Shown here piece after piece: positions 9,887 to 18,757 of a DNA stretch of 64,000 nt. The stretch covers positions 1 through 64,000 of the forward strand of contig NC_050733.1 in NCBI RefSeq assembly GCF_014133895.1, read 5' to 3'. A program made the translations under genes and the position numbers. Source of the stretch: Torulaspora globosa. Lineage: Eukaryota > Ascomycota > Saccharomycetes > Saccharomycetales > Saccharomycetaceae. Each line of letters begins with the position of its first letter. Position 1 is the stretch's first letter. Under the pieces are notes generated by a model, which worked only from the letters and a program-made list of their open reading frames with translations, searched no databases and was not told the DNA's origin.

Positions 9887-11059
9887 CGATAAGAGGATAG
9901 ATAGACATACCTCGCCAATTAATATTCCTATATAGCGCTCTGTGTAGCTGATCAATATCTTCCAGCAAGTGATATGCCACAGAGCGTTATGTTTCTCGAG
10001 GTCTCCGATGACCATCTCTTGAATCTTACTGGTTTGTTGAAATTCCCTGTCCGCAGTATATATGAACTTTTCGATACCTACCCTCGAAGAGAACCGCAGC
10101 ACACATCAGCCCAATCGTAAGCTATCAGCAATTCTCGACCAATGAAGATATTCTTTACCTGGTTGCAGACAAACTCCACAAGACAGTCAAGACAGCTGTT
10201 TCTCTGTCTTCAATTGGTTCTGATCAGCAATATTTGCGGTCTAGCTCGCAAATTCCAATGAACTCGATTGCGACTCCTGCTATAGCTTAACCAAACAGCG
10301 GGCATCGCTGCTTCGCAAATATATGGCTCTATCAAGCCTTCGACCTTAAAGGCATGCTATGAAATGAGCAGTGCAATTTATTTGAGCTAACCATCGTTCG
10401 CCCAACATCTGACCATGCTTTCTCCCAGGAGGTTGTCACTACCGATGTTACCACAGTAACGGATGAAGCAGCTGTCTATGTGCGGTAATGCTCCTTTTCA
10501 AGCCTACAACCTGCTATTTCTGCCACGAAGGCTGCTAATTCGCCATCGAAAGGAGCTCATCTCTACGCCATTTCTTGTGGAAATGCTACTGTCTTGACAT
10601 TGACTGCAGCTTGCGCAAGATAGTGGTTTGAATTTACATATACCAGCAGATAGACTGTTAAAATCCTAGAAGTGGCCTTCAGCTCGCAAACAGTTATAGA
10701 TTAACTTGAACAATAATGCTACGCCTTGCCACATTTCATAACACATCAAACAAGTTTCAAAACGAAAAGTAGCTTCAGAATGTCTGGACAACAAATCGAG
10801 AATTCTTAGCTAAGTACATCAGATCCGGCCGCTATACAGTGGCATAGTGTCTGGTCAATCTGCTGGAGCTTGTAGTAATCTCTTCCTCGGAATTTGATAA
10901 AGGTCGCGCAGAAGTCGCGATAACATTAGCGCGTCTGCCAGCTCAAAGAATTAGTCATAGTCTCATTGATATGACTGGCAATGAAGATCTTATAATGGCC
11001 ATTGGCATCTTGCTCTAACACTTCAAACTCTTTTTTTGGCTGGGAAGGTTGTTTTGGCA
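9887..11059. other. Long intergenic region before the GNAT gene
   Basis: These 1.17 kb contain no supported gene. Frames are short and broken. A stretch at about 10428-10487 reads as a short Thr/Val-rich peptide ending in a stop, which hints faintly at a worn cell-wall protein gene but is too short to call. The 3' part contains a TTAGTCA site and T-rich sequence just before the acetyltransferase. Confidence 0.5.
10951..10957 (+). promoter_or_regulatory. Candidate AP-1/Yap1 site (TTAGTCA)
   Basis: TTAGTCA lies 103 bases upstream of the acetyltransferase ATG at 11060. It is identical to the site before the AAD-type gene. Confidence 0.4.
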
Positions 11060-11788
11060 ATGGCGAATACTAGACTTAACGAGTTCAACCAAGAGATTGG
11101 ATATGCCATTGACGACTGGGAAGGCAGAGATGCGCCACAGAAAGTTCTCTTGACAGGAGAATTCTGCGAGGTCCAACCGATAAACGCTGAGAAGCACGCA
11201 CTGCAGCTTTTTGAAAGCTTCAAGGTTTCCGGCAATAAGATCTGGACATATGTGCCAATTGGGCCTTACGAGAGTCTTGAAAATTACAAAGAGTTTCTCG
11301 ACCAATGTGCCCAGAGGAACGATGAAATTCACTTTGCAATTGTCGATAAAACTACCGGACACGCCGTTGGAACAATAGCGCTGATTAGTGTTAATCCGCT
11401 GAACGGTTCAGCAGAAGCAGGTTACGTGATCTACTCTTCCAAGCTGAAGCGAACTCCAATCGCCACTGAGGCTCAATATTTACTGATGAAGTATGTTTTC
11501 GATGATCTTAAATATCGCAGATATGAATGGAGATGCGATAGTCTCAACAGACCTTCGCGAACAGCGGCTGAGAGGTTGGGATTCAAATTTGAAGGTACCT
11601 TTCGCCAAGTAGTCGTTATCAAAGGTCGCAATCGTGACACAACGTGGCTCTCGATTATCGATAAGGAATGGACGCTTTGTAAACAGGCTTTTGAAAGATG
11701 GCTGAGCCCCGACAACTTCCAAGACGGCGTCCAGAAGAGGAGTTTAAGTGACATTAGAAAGCTGTGTCAAAAAGAGTCTGCATGCTGA
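11060..11788 (+). CDS. GNAT acetyltransferase, YIR042C-like
   Basis: This 242-residue protein has the RimJ/RimL-type (Acetyltransf_3) GNAT fold. The strand HAVGTIALISVNPLNGSAEAG is followed by the acetyl-CoA-binding helix beginning RTPIATEAQYLL, then YRRYEWRCDSLNRPS and the terminal motif AAERLGFKFEGTFR. This pattern matches S. cerevisiae YIR042C and its relatives, whose function is unknown; amine or N-terminal acetylation is possible. An upstream in-frame TTG (11036) exists, but the first ATG is at 11060 and the protein then starts MANTRLNEFNQEIGY. YIR042C is subtelomeric on S. cerevisiae chromosome IX right, the same arm that contributes half of the conserved block to the right, so this may be its positional counterpart. 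Confidence 0.85.
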   Translation: MANTRLNEFNQEIGYAIDDWEGRDAPQKVLLTGEFCEVQPINAEKHALQLFESFKVSGNKIWTYVPIGPYESLENYKEFLDQCAQRNDEIHFAIVDKTTGHAVGTIALISVNPLNGSAEAGYVIYSSKLKRTPIATEAQYLLMKYVFDDLKYRRYEWRCDSLNRPSRTAAERLGFKFEGTFRQVVVIKGRNRDTTWLSIIDKEWTLCKQAFERWLSPDNFQDGVQKRSLSDIRKLCQKESAC

Positions 11789-11986
11789 ATAAGGCTACTC
11801 ATGCCCAGCTAAAACTAAATAATGAGTATGTTAACTTATATCTCTTCTGAAAGGCTTTAGAAGCGTAACATAGCGACAGTTTTTCTGTCTGCCGCTGCGA
11901 CACATAGTAAGAACCTGTCGCTCAGGACAAAAAGATGCAGGTAACTTGTAAAAGCGACATTGGCCCTTTCTATTTTAATCAATTTG

Positions 11987-12382
11987 TTACGGGCTATTTT
12001 GAACTGTATGGATCTTACCACTGAGATAATGGCGATACTCGTCGTTTGATTCTCCACATTCTTGTACACATTCCGCTGAATGGAAAACTGGTTCATGGAG
12101 GGTTCGTAATTTCTTGTCACCATGGCAAGAGCATTTGCACTCAAAATTGTAAAATTCGCTGTAGACAATATTATCGGCTTCTGAAAGCATATTATTCGTA
12201 TAGGTAGCGTAGTCGATCTCCTCTCGCAATGTCAGCGCCAGGCGATTCGCTGGTAAAACGGATAGACTGGCTGGTAATGGAGTTCTTTTTCTATGCACAT
12301 TGGAACGTATCCTTGCATCTTCATATTTCAGCCTCCGCTTGATCCTGATCAGCTCTTCCTTGAAGTCACTAATGATATTCAT
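11987..12382 (-). CDS. Hypothetical protein, 131 residues
   Basis: I do not recognise this frame. It starts with ATG 83 bases beyond the stop of PAN3 on the same strand. The predicted protein begins with a charged, helix-prone stretch (DFKEELIRIKRRLKYEDARI) and has five cysteines in its second half, including a CKCSCHG cluster. No signal peptide or membrane segment is apparent. A different 103-residue frame overlaps its 3' half on the same strand but looks less protein-like. The expected neighbour here in S. cerevisiae would be a glutathione peroxidase gene, which this is not. It could be a real fast-evolving small gene or a chance frame. Confidence 0.4.
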   Translation of the reverse strand: MNIISDFKEELIRIKRRLKYEDARIRSNVHRKRTPLPASLSVLPANRLALTLREEIDYATYTNNMLSEADNIVYSEFYNFECKCSCHGDKKLRTLHEPVFHSAECVQECGESNDEYRHYLSGKIHTVQNSP

Positions 12383-12465
12383 TTTTCTGAATTGCCTGTC
12401 ATCGCTTTTGTGACTTGTGAAGAATAGCTCTTCATTATTATTGATGCTAAAAAATTAGTTTACTA

Positions 12466-14409
12466 CTACTGCGTTAAAGATCTAAAAGTGGAGTCTATCA
12501 AATCCCTCAATTCCTTATAACTTATCATAATACAATTCATCTCATCAGGCGTCGTGAGCACAATTTTTTCAGAGACACCAGCATCTAATTTATTCAGACA
12601 CCTTAAAACATGCGTCAGATCCAATATGTTCTTGCCCGACGTGTCAATCTGATGAAAGACATAGTCGTAAAATAGAGTGATAGGAAATTTAGTGCCCGAC
12701 TCCGACCAGCTGACATCTATTCGTGACTCCATCCTTCCATATACACAATTCAGTTTGCACATTAATCGGAATAACCTGCCATTCTCAAGCTCCCTAGAAA
12801 GAACACCCTCAGTATATTCTGTATATGCCAGAGATGAGTTTATAACATCGAAAATTCTGTCCTGAAACAACGAGGCCAACTGCTGTACGTTTTTCTTACT
12901 GTTATCCTGGTTTAGCAGGTATTGAAGAACGCTCTTGAAATCGCCATCCACCATCAGATCTTGGACGCTTGAATCTTTTTTTGAGCTCATCTTTGAAGCG
13001 AGATCCTTGAGAAGGGTACCTAACTTAATGAAGTCACCCTGTTGTTCCTCAAGCAGATCAAAAGCTTCCTGACCACGCAAGACATCGACAGCACCACATC
13101 CAGATATCTTAACCCTCCCCGGCGACCCCGAGACAATAACTTTATCCCAATCGAGATTTACGACTGCCAGTCCACTTGCGTGGATTGCCCTGATGGCGTT
13201 CGTCAGTTGCACCAAATATGTCCATAGAAGCTCCTGAGTGATGGGAATTAACGGAAAACAGGTAAAATGCGTATCATACAAAGAGCTAGCCAGCGGATAG
13301 TAGTCGTAAACAGCGCATAAGGAAGAATCACCGAACTTGGTGGTCAAAAACAGGTCGACTAGCTTGACCACGTTGGCGCTGGCCACCTTACTCCATGCTT
13401 GGAAAGTGCCGGATATCTGGGTGGGATCCACGATGCTTACGGCATGTATGCGGCGCAATAAATAAACTTTACCGTCCAAGTTTGAAAATACCTTGTAAAG
13501 AGAATTCTTATGGCCTTGGAAACTGTCTTTTTTACCTGTGCTCTTGTTGAAATCTAGCGGAACAAGACCGAAATAGTCTTGCACTATCGTAGGTGTCGCC
13601 CCCCCTAATGGAAACACCTGCAAGGAAGCCAGATTGCGCTTAACCAGTTCTTCCCTCAGGTCGTTTGGTATGAAAAGCGATTCCGGAGTCTGTTCATTCG
13701 GCTTTAATGGCGCCTTGAGATGCGGAGGTGGATCCGGAGCATACAGATGATATTGCAGAAGACTGTGAGGCGGTGGATATATCGTTGGATATTTGAGAGC
13801 AACATGGGAAGGCGAAGTACCAGTTGGATTGCCGGCCATGTTATCTAGCTCCATCGCTGTCGCTGACACCGGTAGACTACCTTCGGCCGTGTGTCTGATG
13901 CCCAATGATCTGCTATCAGAGTCGTCTATTGCCAGCTGGTTCAGGTTAGTTCCTGCTGAAGAAGAAGGGGTGAAAGTCTCGGCTGCATAAGGATTGAAAG
14001 CTGGAGGAGTGAAAGACGCCCCAGAGGCCAGTGATGGCAAATGGGACGCTGCAGGAGCATTCATCGAGTGAGCATTTGATGGAGAAGCAGCTGAGGCCCT
14101 CGGCTCGACGCTAACTGCCGCCACGCTTCCGCTTTTCGCAGACATCGGGGTAAAGCTAGCTGAAACCTTGGCATTGAACTTAGGCGTGACACCAGGTATA
14201 GACGGCGGAGGTCCCACCTCTCCCGTTTTGGAGCCTACAGCAAACTCTGAACCCGCAAGCGTCTTCATTCCGGTGCTTGCGCTTGGTGATTCTGCCTCGC
14301 TATTTTCGTGTTTGAACGGACATCCTTCTCTCTCCTTTCGACAGTAGCCATAGATTATAACATTTCTGCAGGGTATATCTTTTGCCCAGTCCATATTGGC
14401 CTTATCCAT
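12466..14409 (-). CDS. PAN3: PAN2-PAN3 deadenylase regulatory subunit
   Basis: This 647-residue protein matches Pan3, which recruits the Pan2 nuclease to poly(A)-binding protein and shortens mRNA tails in the cytoplasm. A CCCH zinc finger is visible near the N-terminus (Cys14, Cys23, Cys30, His34). A Pab1-binding PAM2-like motif, FNPYAAETFTP, lies in the low-complexity Ser/Ala/Pro region. The pseudokinase domain follows from about residue 230, with the segments LRRIHAVSIVDP and AIHASGLAVVNLDWDKV, and then the C-terminal knob domain with a helical linker. Lengths agree with the S. cerevisiae protein (679). Its neighbour URA6 follows in the same relative order as YKL025C-YKL024C, with a decayed dehydrogenase between them. 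Confidence 0.96.
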   Translation of the reverse strand: MDKANMDWAKDIPCRNVIIYGYCRKEREGCPFKHENSEAESPSASTGMKTLAGSEFAVGSKTGEVGPPPSIPGVTPKFNAKVSASFTPMSAKSGSVAAVSVEPRASAASPSNAHSMNAPAASHLPSLASGASFTPPAFNPYAAETFTPSSSAGTNLNQLAIDDSDSRSLGIRHTAEGSLPVSATAMELDNMAGNPTGTSPSHVALKYPTIYPPPHSLLQYHLYAPDPPPHLKAPLKPNEQTPESLFIPNDLREELVKRNLASLQVFPLGGATPTIVQDYFGLVPLDFNKSTGKKDSFQGHKNSLYKVFSNLDGKVYLLRRIHAVSIVDPTQISGTFQAWSKVASANVVKLVDLFLTTKFGDSSLCAVYDYYPLASSLYDTHFTCFPLIPITQELLWTYLVQLTNAIRAIHASGLAVVNLDWDKVIVSGSPGRVKISGCGAVDVLRGQEAFDLLEEQQGDFIKLGTLLKDLASKMSSKKDSSVQDLMVDGDFKSVLQYLLNQDNSKKNVQQLASLFQDRIFDVINSSLAYTEYTEGVLSRELENGRLFRLMCKLNCVYGRMESRIDVSWSESGTKFPITLFYDYVFHQIDTSGKNILDLTHVLRCLNKLDAGVSEKIVLTTPDEMNCIMISYKELRDLIDSTFRSLTQ

Positions 14410-15175
14410 ACTGCCAAAATCGTTTGCAAAACGATACTCTAGCTTGATGGAAGTGTTCTATTCCATACTGTTTTAATCAAGCTTTAGCCTTTTAGCTTCC
14501 ATTCGCTCTAGAAACGCGAGCTACTAGGTCCCCTGCGAAGGACGCCGTACAAATCGCTACTTAAGAGAGTTCAATTCAGTGCTTTTGTGGCCAGCGGGAG
14601 TCCAATAGCATGCTAATGCGGCCATAGAATCTGCAAGAGTTGCCGGATGGGTTGGAGCCATCCTCAGCGACTGCCATTTGCTTGAAAGCCCGAATGCTGG
14701 CTCAATCGATCGACGATACTCAGTCAGTCGCAAACGCTTTTCCCCAAGCTGAGCTGCGTTCGACCGTCTGCAGACGAGCTCTGCCTGATGAGGTGTCTAT
14801 TTGCTCGCGTGGATAGAGATGCGTTTGATCGCGCAATGAGCCATAAATAAGATGGATCCAGGCCAACTCAAGGTCCATGAGAATGGCAACCATGAGCCAT
14901 TGCAGCTCCACTCGCAAGAAGCTCGCTGCAGGCCGTCGAGGTGTTTCTCTGCGCGATGCAGAATCGGAGGAAAGAAAAGAATACACTAGCTGAGAGCAGT
15001 GAAACTTTTAACGCGGCTAGCTCTGTGATAATAGCTATTAGTCTTTTCTGCTCGAAGAACTGCGCAGACGCTAGGCGTCGATCACCTGCCAAAAGCTTAA
15101 TAGAGCTTGGGAAAGTTATGGGTCAAATTCGAGTTGGCTTAAGCACATCTAGAAGCAATAAGGGCTGAATTCAGT
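14410..15175. other. Intergenic region between PAN3 and the decayed dehydrogenase
   Basis: These 766 bases hold the PAN3 promoter and the 5' flank of the pseudogene. Only short frames on both strands occur, none recognisable. I see nothing else of note. Confidence 0.55.
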
Positions 15176-15935
15176 ATGTCTAAGGTCATTCTGGTTACTG
15201 GTGCCTCGAGAGGTATTGGTAAGTCGATTGTGGAGGTTGTACTCAATTCAAGTGCTGACGCAGTTGTCTACGGTGTGGCCAGATCGGGCCACCTCTGACT
15301 GAGTTGAAGAAGAAGTACGATAACCGGTTCTTCTACGTGGTCGGCGACATCACAGATGACAATACTTTGAAGACTTTGGTCGATGAAGCTGTGAGAGGGC
15401 ATGGGAAGATTGACTCACTGATCGCGAATGCTGGTGTGCTAGAGCCTGTCTAAAGTGCCAATCACATTGTGGTCCGCGATTGGAAGAAACTCTACGACGT
15501 CAATTTTTTAACGATCGTTTCGTTGGTCTCTATCGCCTTGCCGTTCTTGAAGCAGTCGAATGGTAACATTTTGTTTGTCAGTTCGGATGCCAGTGTACAT
15601 ACTTCAGTTGCTGGGGTGCCTATGGGTCTTCCAAGGCAGCTTTGAATCATTTCGCAATGACGATCGCAAATGAGGAAAAAGCAGTGAAAGCCCTTGCAAT
15701 TGCACCAGGTATCGTTGACACTCAAATGCAAGTCGAGATCAGAGAGAATGTCGGACCAAAAGCGATGTCTGACGAGGCCTTGAGTGTATTCAAGGGTCTA
15801 AAAGCAGGCAACAAGTTGCTAGATAGCTCTGTTCCAGCGACAATCTACTCTAAGTTGGCATTGAATGGCATTCCAGACGCTGTCAATGGTAAATATCTGA
15901 GTTACGACGCTGAATCACTCAAAGACTTTTGCTAG
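15176..15935 (+). pseudogene. Decayed short-chain dehydrogenase, IRC24/YIR035C-like
   Basis: From the ATG at 15176 the sequence encodes an SDR of the YIR035C/IRC24 type: the cofactor motif VTGASRGIG, the VVGDIT and ANAGVLEPV segments, a YGSSK catalytic Tyr-Lys pair, and a C-terminal SSVPATIY phrase. The frame is broken three times. One base is missing near 15287, so the original frame meets TGA at 15296. A TAA stands at 15451-15453 in the continuing frame. A second one-base deletion lies between 15600 and 15605. The last 98 codons, ending at the stop at 15933-15935, remain open in the third frame. Similarity to the family is continuous across all breaks, so decay looks recent. In S. cerevisiae YIR035C and IRC24 lie next to LYS1, in accord with this position. 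Sequencing error is an alternative for the frameshifts but would have to explain three lesions. Confidence 0.85.
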
Positions 15936-16084
15936 CTTAGATCAAAGGGATAATAGACATCAAGAGAAGGAGTCGGGCGGCGAAGTGCGGAGTCAAAACA
16001 TTGTTTCTATAATGCTATTATTTATTCTACGAAACAGCTATAATAGTCGAATCGTTTGGATGTTGATCGAGACCTCGTGAGAAC

Positions 16085-17005
16085 TCAGTTTTTGCCGACT
16101 TTTTGCTCGACAGCGGTCTGCACGTTTCTGTAAACCTCATCAACTGGGTGGTCGCAGCCCACTCTTACGACTTTCGCCTGCTTATCAAAATACTCAACAA
16201 CTGGCATACTAGTTTCGATAAACGTTCTGAATCTTTTCTTGATCGACTCAATGTTGTCGTCATCTCTCCCGCTGGTCTTACCACGTTCTAGTAGCCTCTC
16301 GAGCATGACTTTCTCGGGGCAATCAAAAAACAGGACGAATTTACTGGGGACAATCTCCTGCTCAAAAGTAATTGCCTGGTCCATCTTTCTTGGGAAACCA
16401 TCCACCAAAAACTTAGTACTACCCTTCTCGAAGTTCTCGGTGATAGCCTGCTTTAAGAGCGCAACTGTAACTTCTTGGGGAACGATCAGACCTTCCTTGA
16501 TATAATGGCTAATCAATTCACCATATTTGGAGCCCTCACGCTCTCTTTCTGCTCGCAACAGGTCACCGGCAGACAAATGGACAAAGTGGTAATCGTTCAC
16601 TAGCTTGGCGCACTGAGTTCCTTTACCAGCTCCCGGACCGCCGAGAACGAAGACAACGGAAACTTGGTCAGGCGAGAAAGCTGGCTGTTTAGGCTTCTTG
16701 TACTCTTTTTTAACCTCTTCCGGGGCCTCTTCTAAGAACTCTGCTGGATCTGTTTTTTGGTATGACAGCGATACAACGGTTGATCCAACAGCGAGCGCTC
16801 CAAGCAGCAATAGAAGCTTTCCACTTGGTTTAGGGGTCTTCTTACCGCTTTCCTTCGTCTTTGGCTCAGCATTGTTTGAATATCCACGACAGAGCCAAGA
16901 TGCAATGCGTCCGCTGCTATTTGGTTTGCAGGTCAGGAAAGACTGAGCCGGCCGGTTGAGAGGAATTCTGACTCTCTTGAAATTTGAACCAATATTTTTA
17001 AGCAT
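16085..17005 (-). CDS. URA6: UMP/CMP kinase with N-terminal membrane-anchor extension
   Basis: The C-terminal 200 residues match Ura6, which phosphorylates UMP to UDP in pyrimidine synthesis. The P-loop GGPGAGKG is at 122-129, followed by the NMP-binding helix (HLSAGDLLRAE), DGFPRKMDQA and the lid motif ERGKTSGRDDDN. At 306 residues the protein is about 100 longer than the S. cerevisiae enzyme, whose start aligns near residue 107. The extra part is a basic, Ser-rich presequence-like stretch (1-45), a Lys/Pro-rich linker and one hydrophobic segment (64-81). No methionine lies between Met1 and the P-loop, so the extension is not optional unless an unseen intron exists. Its order (YKL024C) is as expected. 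Anchoring in a mitochondrial membrane is inference. Confidence 0.95.
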   Translation of the reverse strand: MLKNIGSNFKRVRIPLNRPAQSFLTCKPNSSGRIASWLCRGYSNNAEPKTKESGKKTPKPSGKLLLLLGALAVGSTVVSLSYQKTDPAEFLEEAPEEVKKEYKKPKQPAFSPDQVSVVFVLGGPGAGKGTQCAKLVNDYHFVHLSAGDLLRAEREREGSKYGELISHYIKEGLIVPQEVTVALLKQAITENFEKGSTKFLVDGFPRKMDQAITFEQEIVPSKFVLFFDCPEKVMLERLLERGKTSGRDDDNIESIKKRFRTFIETSMPVVEYFDKQAKVVRVGCDHPVDEVYRNVQTAVEQKVGKN

Positions 17006-17181
17006 CTAGAGCGATCTGTGCTTGGTTGCTATCCAGGTACTATACGTATGGTCCATATCTAGTGGGCTGTAGAATGGCTTGATCAAGTAAAAAATGTTCG
17101 CTTAGAGTGTCATTCACGAACAACAGAGTAAGCAAATATGTGCCCAAAGCCATCACGGCCTAGCGATCCAGGACCACTACT

Positions 17182-18201
17182 ATGAATGCTGACGAGCTGG
17201 TTGATTTCCTTCTTCAAGATGATGATCTTACGGTAGAAGTTCGCTACGAGGAGCCCGACTTCCCGTTCCAAATCAAAGAACCGCCTAAAGGGACTAGCGC
17301 AGCATCAGAGAAGCTGCGACGCAGCGTCAAACCAGTGTTCACCGAAGTGGACGAAATTCTGAAGGACCTCGAGCAGCTCATCGTGCGTCCTAGCACCTGC
17401 CAAGCGTACAATACTCTAAATGGCGATGCTTGGAGTAATACGGAACAGGAGGCTACCGAAATAAATAAGGATGTCATGTCTCGCAGACGACATCCTAGGA
17501 AGAAAGATAGGAATCGACATGCAGAAAGCTCAGGAGCGAAAAATGCCCTCGAGGACAATGTTCGAAACAGGGTGTCCAAAGAAAACGCTGAATCCAAACA
17601 AGAGAACACCACTTCCAGGAAACCAAGGAAATCTCGTAAAAGGAATTTGGAAAGGGACCGCAATCAAAATGAGACCGAGCCATTTCTGATTCCACGGGCG
17701 GGAAACAGTTTAAAGACTTCGCGCAAGAACGAACATAAAACGGTGACATCTGATAAAGAGCAAGTAGATATAAAACAGCGTTCTGATAGGGACACAAAGG
17801 AAGATCCACGCCAGCATCAAGAGGACTACCTTTCGAAGAAGCGGTCGAAGAAGAAAAAGAACCGTCAAAACGCTGCACCTGAATCGTTTCTTTCAGAGGA
17901 AGTGCTGATTGAAGAGGTCACAGAACTTCTCGAAATGGAACGCACTAGAAATGAACATGAAGGGACAAAAAAAGGTAATGCTGAAAATAGGACCAGGAAA
18001 TCTGTCTCGAGGTTTCAAGCACCGCTGGAGGGATCCAAGAATCACTCGTCGAAGAAGCAGTCCAAGAAGAGAATAACCCGTCAAAAAAATGCAGAAAAGT
18101 TGAACAACGACGGCTCTACTCAGGTAACGGCGGAAGATCCAAAAGACGACCGCTTACAGCAGGTCGGTAACCAGCAGAAAGCATTGGATTCAAAAGAATG
18201 A
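17182..18201 (+). CDS. SKA1: SKI-complex associated protein (YKL023W orthologue)
   Basis: This 339-residue hydrophilic protein lies divergently from URA6 exactly where YKL023W lies in S. cerevisiae. That protein, named Ska1, associates with the Ski complex in 3'-5' decay of mRNAs with long 3'UTRs. Sequence support is limited: an acidic N-terminus (MNADELVDFLLQDDDLTVEV) followed by extremely Lys/Arg/Asn-rich low-complexity sequence with no folded domain visible. It is longer than the S. cerevisiae protein (277). The assignment rests mainly on position between URA6 and CDC16 and on the similar charged composition. Confidence 0.65.
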   Translation: MNADELVDFLLQDDDLTVEVRYEEPDFPFQIKEPPKGTSAASEKLRRSVKPVFTEVDEILKDLEQLIVRPSTCQAYNTLNGDAWSNTEQEATEINKDVMSRRRHPRKKDRNRHAESSGAKNALEDNVRNRVSKENAESKQENTTSRKPRKSRKRNLERDRNQNETEPFLIPRAGNSLKTSRKNEHKTVTSDKEQVDIKQRSDRDTKEDPRQHQEDYLSKKRSKKKKNRQNAAPESFLSEEVLIEEVTELLEMERTRNEHEGTKKGNAENRTRKSVSRFQAPLEGSKNHSSKKQSKKRITRQKNAEKLNNDGSTQVTAEDPKDDRLQQVGNQQKALDSKE

Positions 18202-18757
18202 GAAAGGTTGAGTAAAGCAAGACATTAGGAAAAATTCAAAATTAAGTCCTCTAGATCGCCAGCCCCAAAGAAAATGACCGTTAAATCAATTGAGAAAAAA
18301 GGCTCTAGACGATAGCCATTCTGACTTTGATCGCGTGAAGGTTTAGGAGCTGTACATGTGTATGTTTACTGCCAGAATAGCTTAAGAACGTACATTAAAA
18401 GGTCTGCGCATCTTCGATAGAAGAAAGCAATACGAATTGAAGCCGTTCGAGTCAAGATCGAAGTTGTCATTAAAACGAGAGAGCGGGAGGATTTTTTGCT
18501 GTTGCCGCCTTAGGAAATCAGTCCTTCACTAAATGCCATCTAAAACCCGAGGCATACAATGAGTCTCTGAGAGATAACCGCTAAGATGATGTGAAAAAAA
18601 GTATAGTTTATCCATTAACCATTCATTGGAAAAGTTCAAGCACTGTATTATAAAGGTTAGAGAATAGTAATGCAAAATTCATTTAGGTACACTTGATGCA
18701 ACCTTGACTTCTGAGATCCGTAAGACCATGTATTATGAGCCAAACTTCCGTTCAGTC
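18202..18757. other. Long convergent intergenic region
   Basis: SKA1 and CDC16 converge here, and 556 bases separate their stop codons. Convergent pairs elsewhere in the window are 22-130 bases apart, so this is unusually long. I see no frame, tRNA boxes or convincing C/D or H/ACA boxes in it. A partial box-C-like phrase (GATGATG at about 18584) is not backed by a matching D box in the right place. Confidence 0.5.

Noticed and set aside
10428..10487. Short Thr/Val-rich coding-like stretch resembling cell-wall protein sequence
   Set aside because: Fewer than 20 codons before a stop and no continuation in other frames; chance cannot be excluded.
15492..15731. 79-codon minus-strand frame over the decayed dehydrogenase
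   Set aside because: It is antisense to a clear SDR remnant and has no features of its own.
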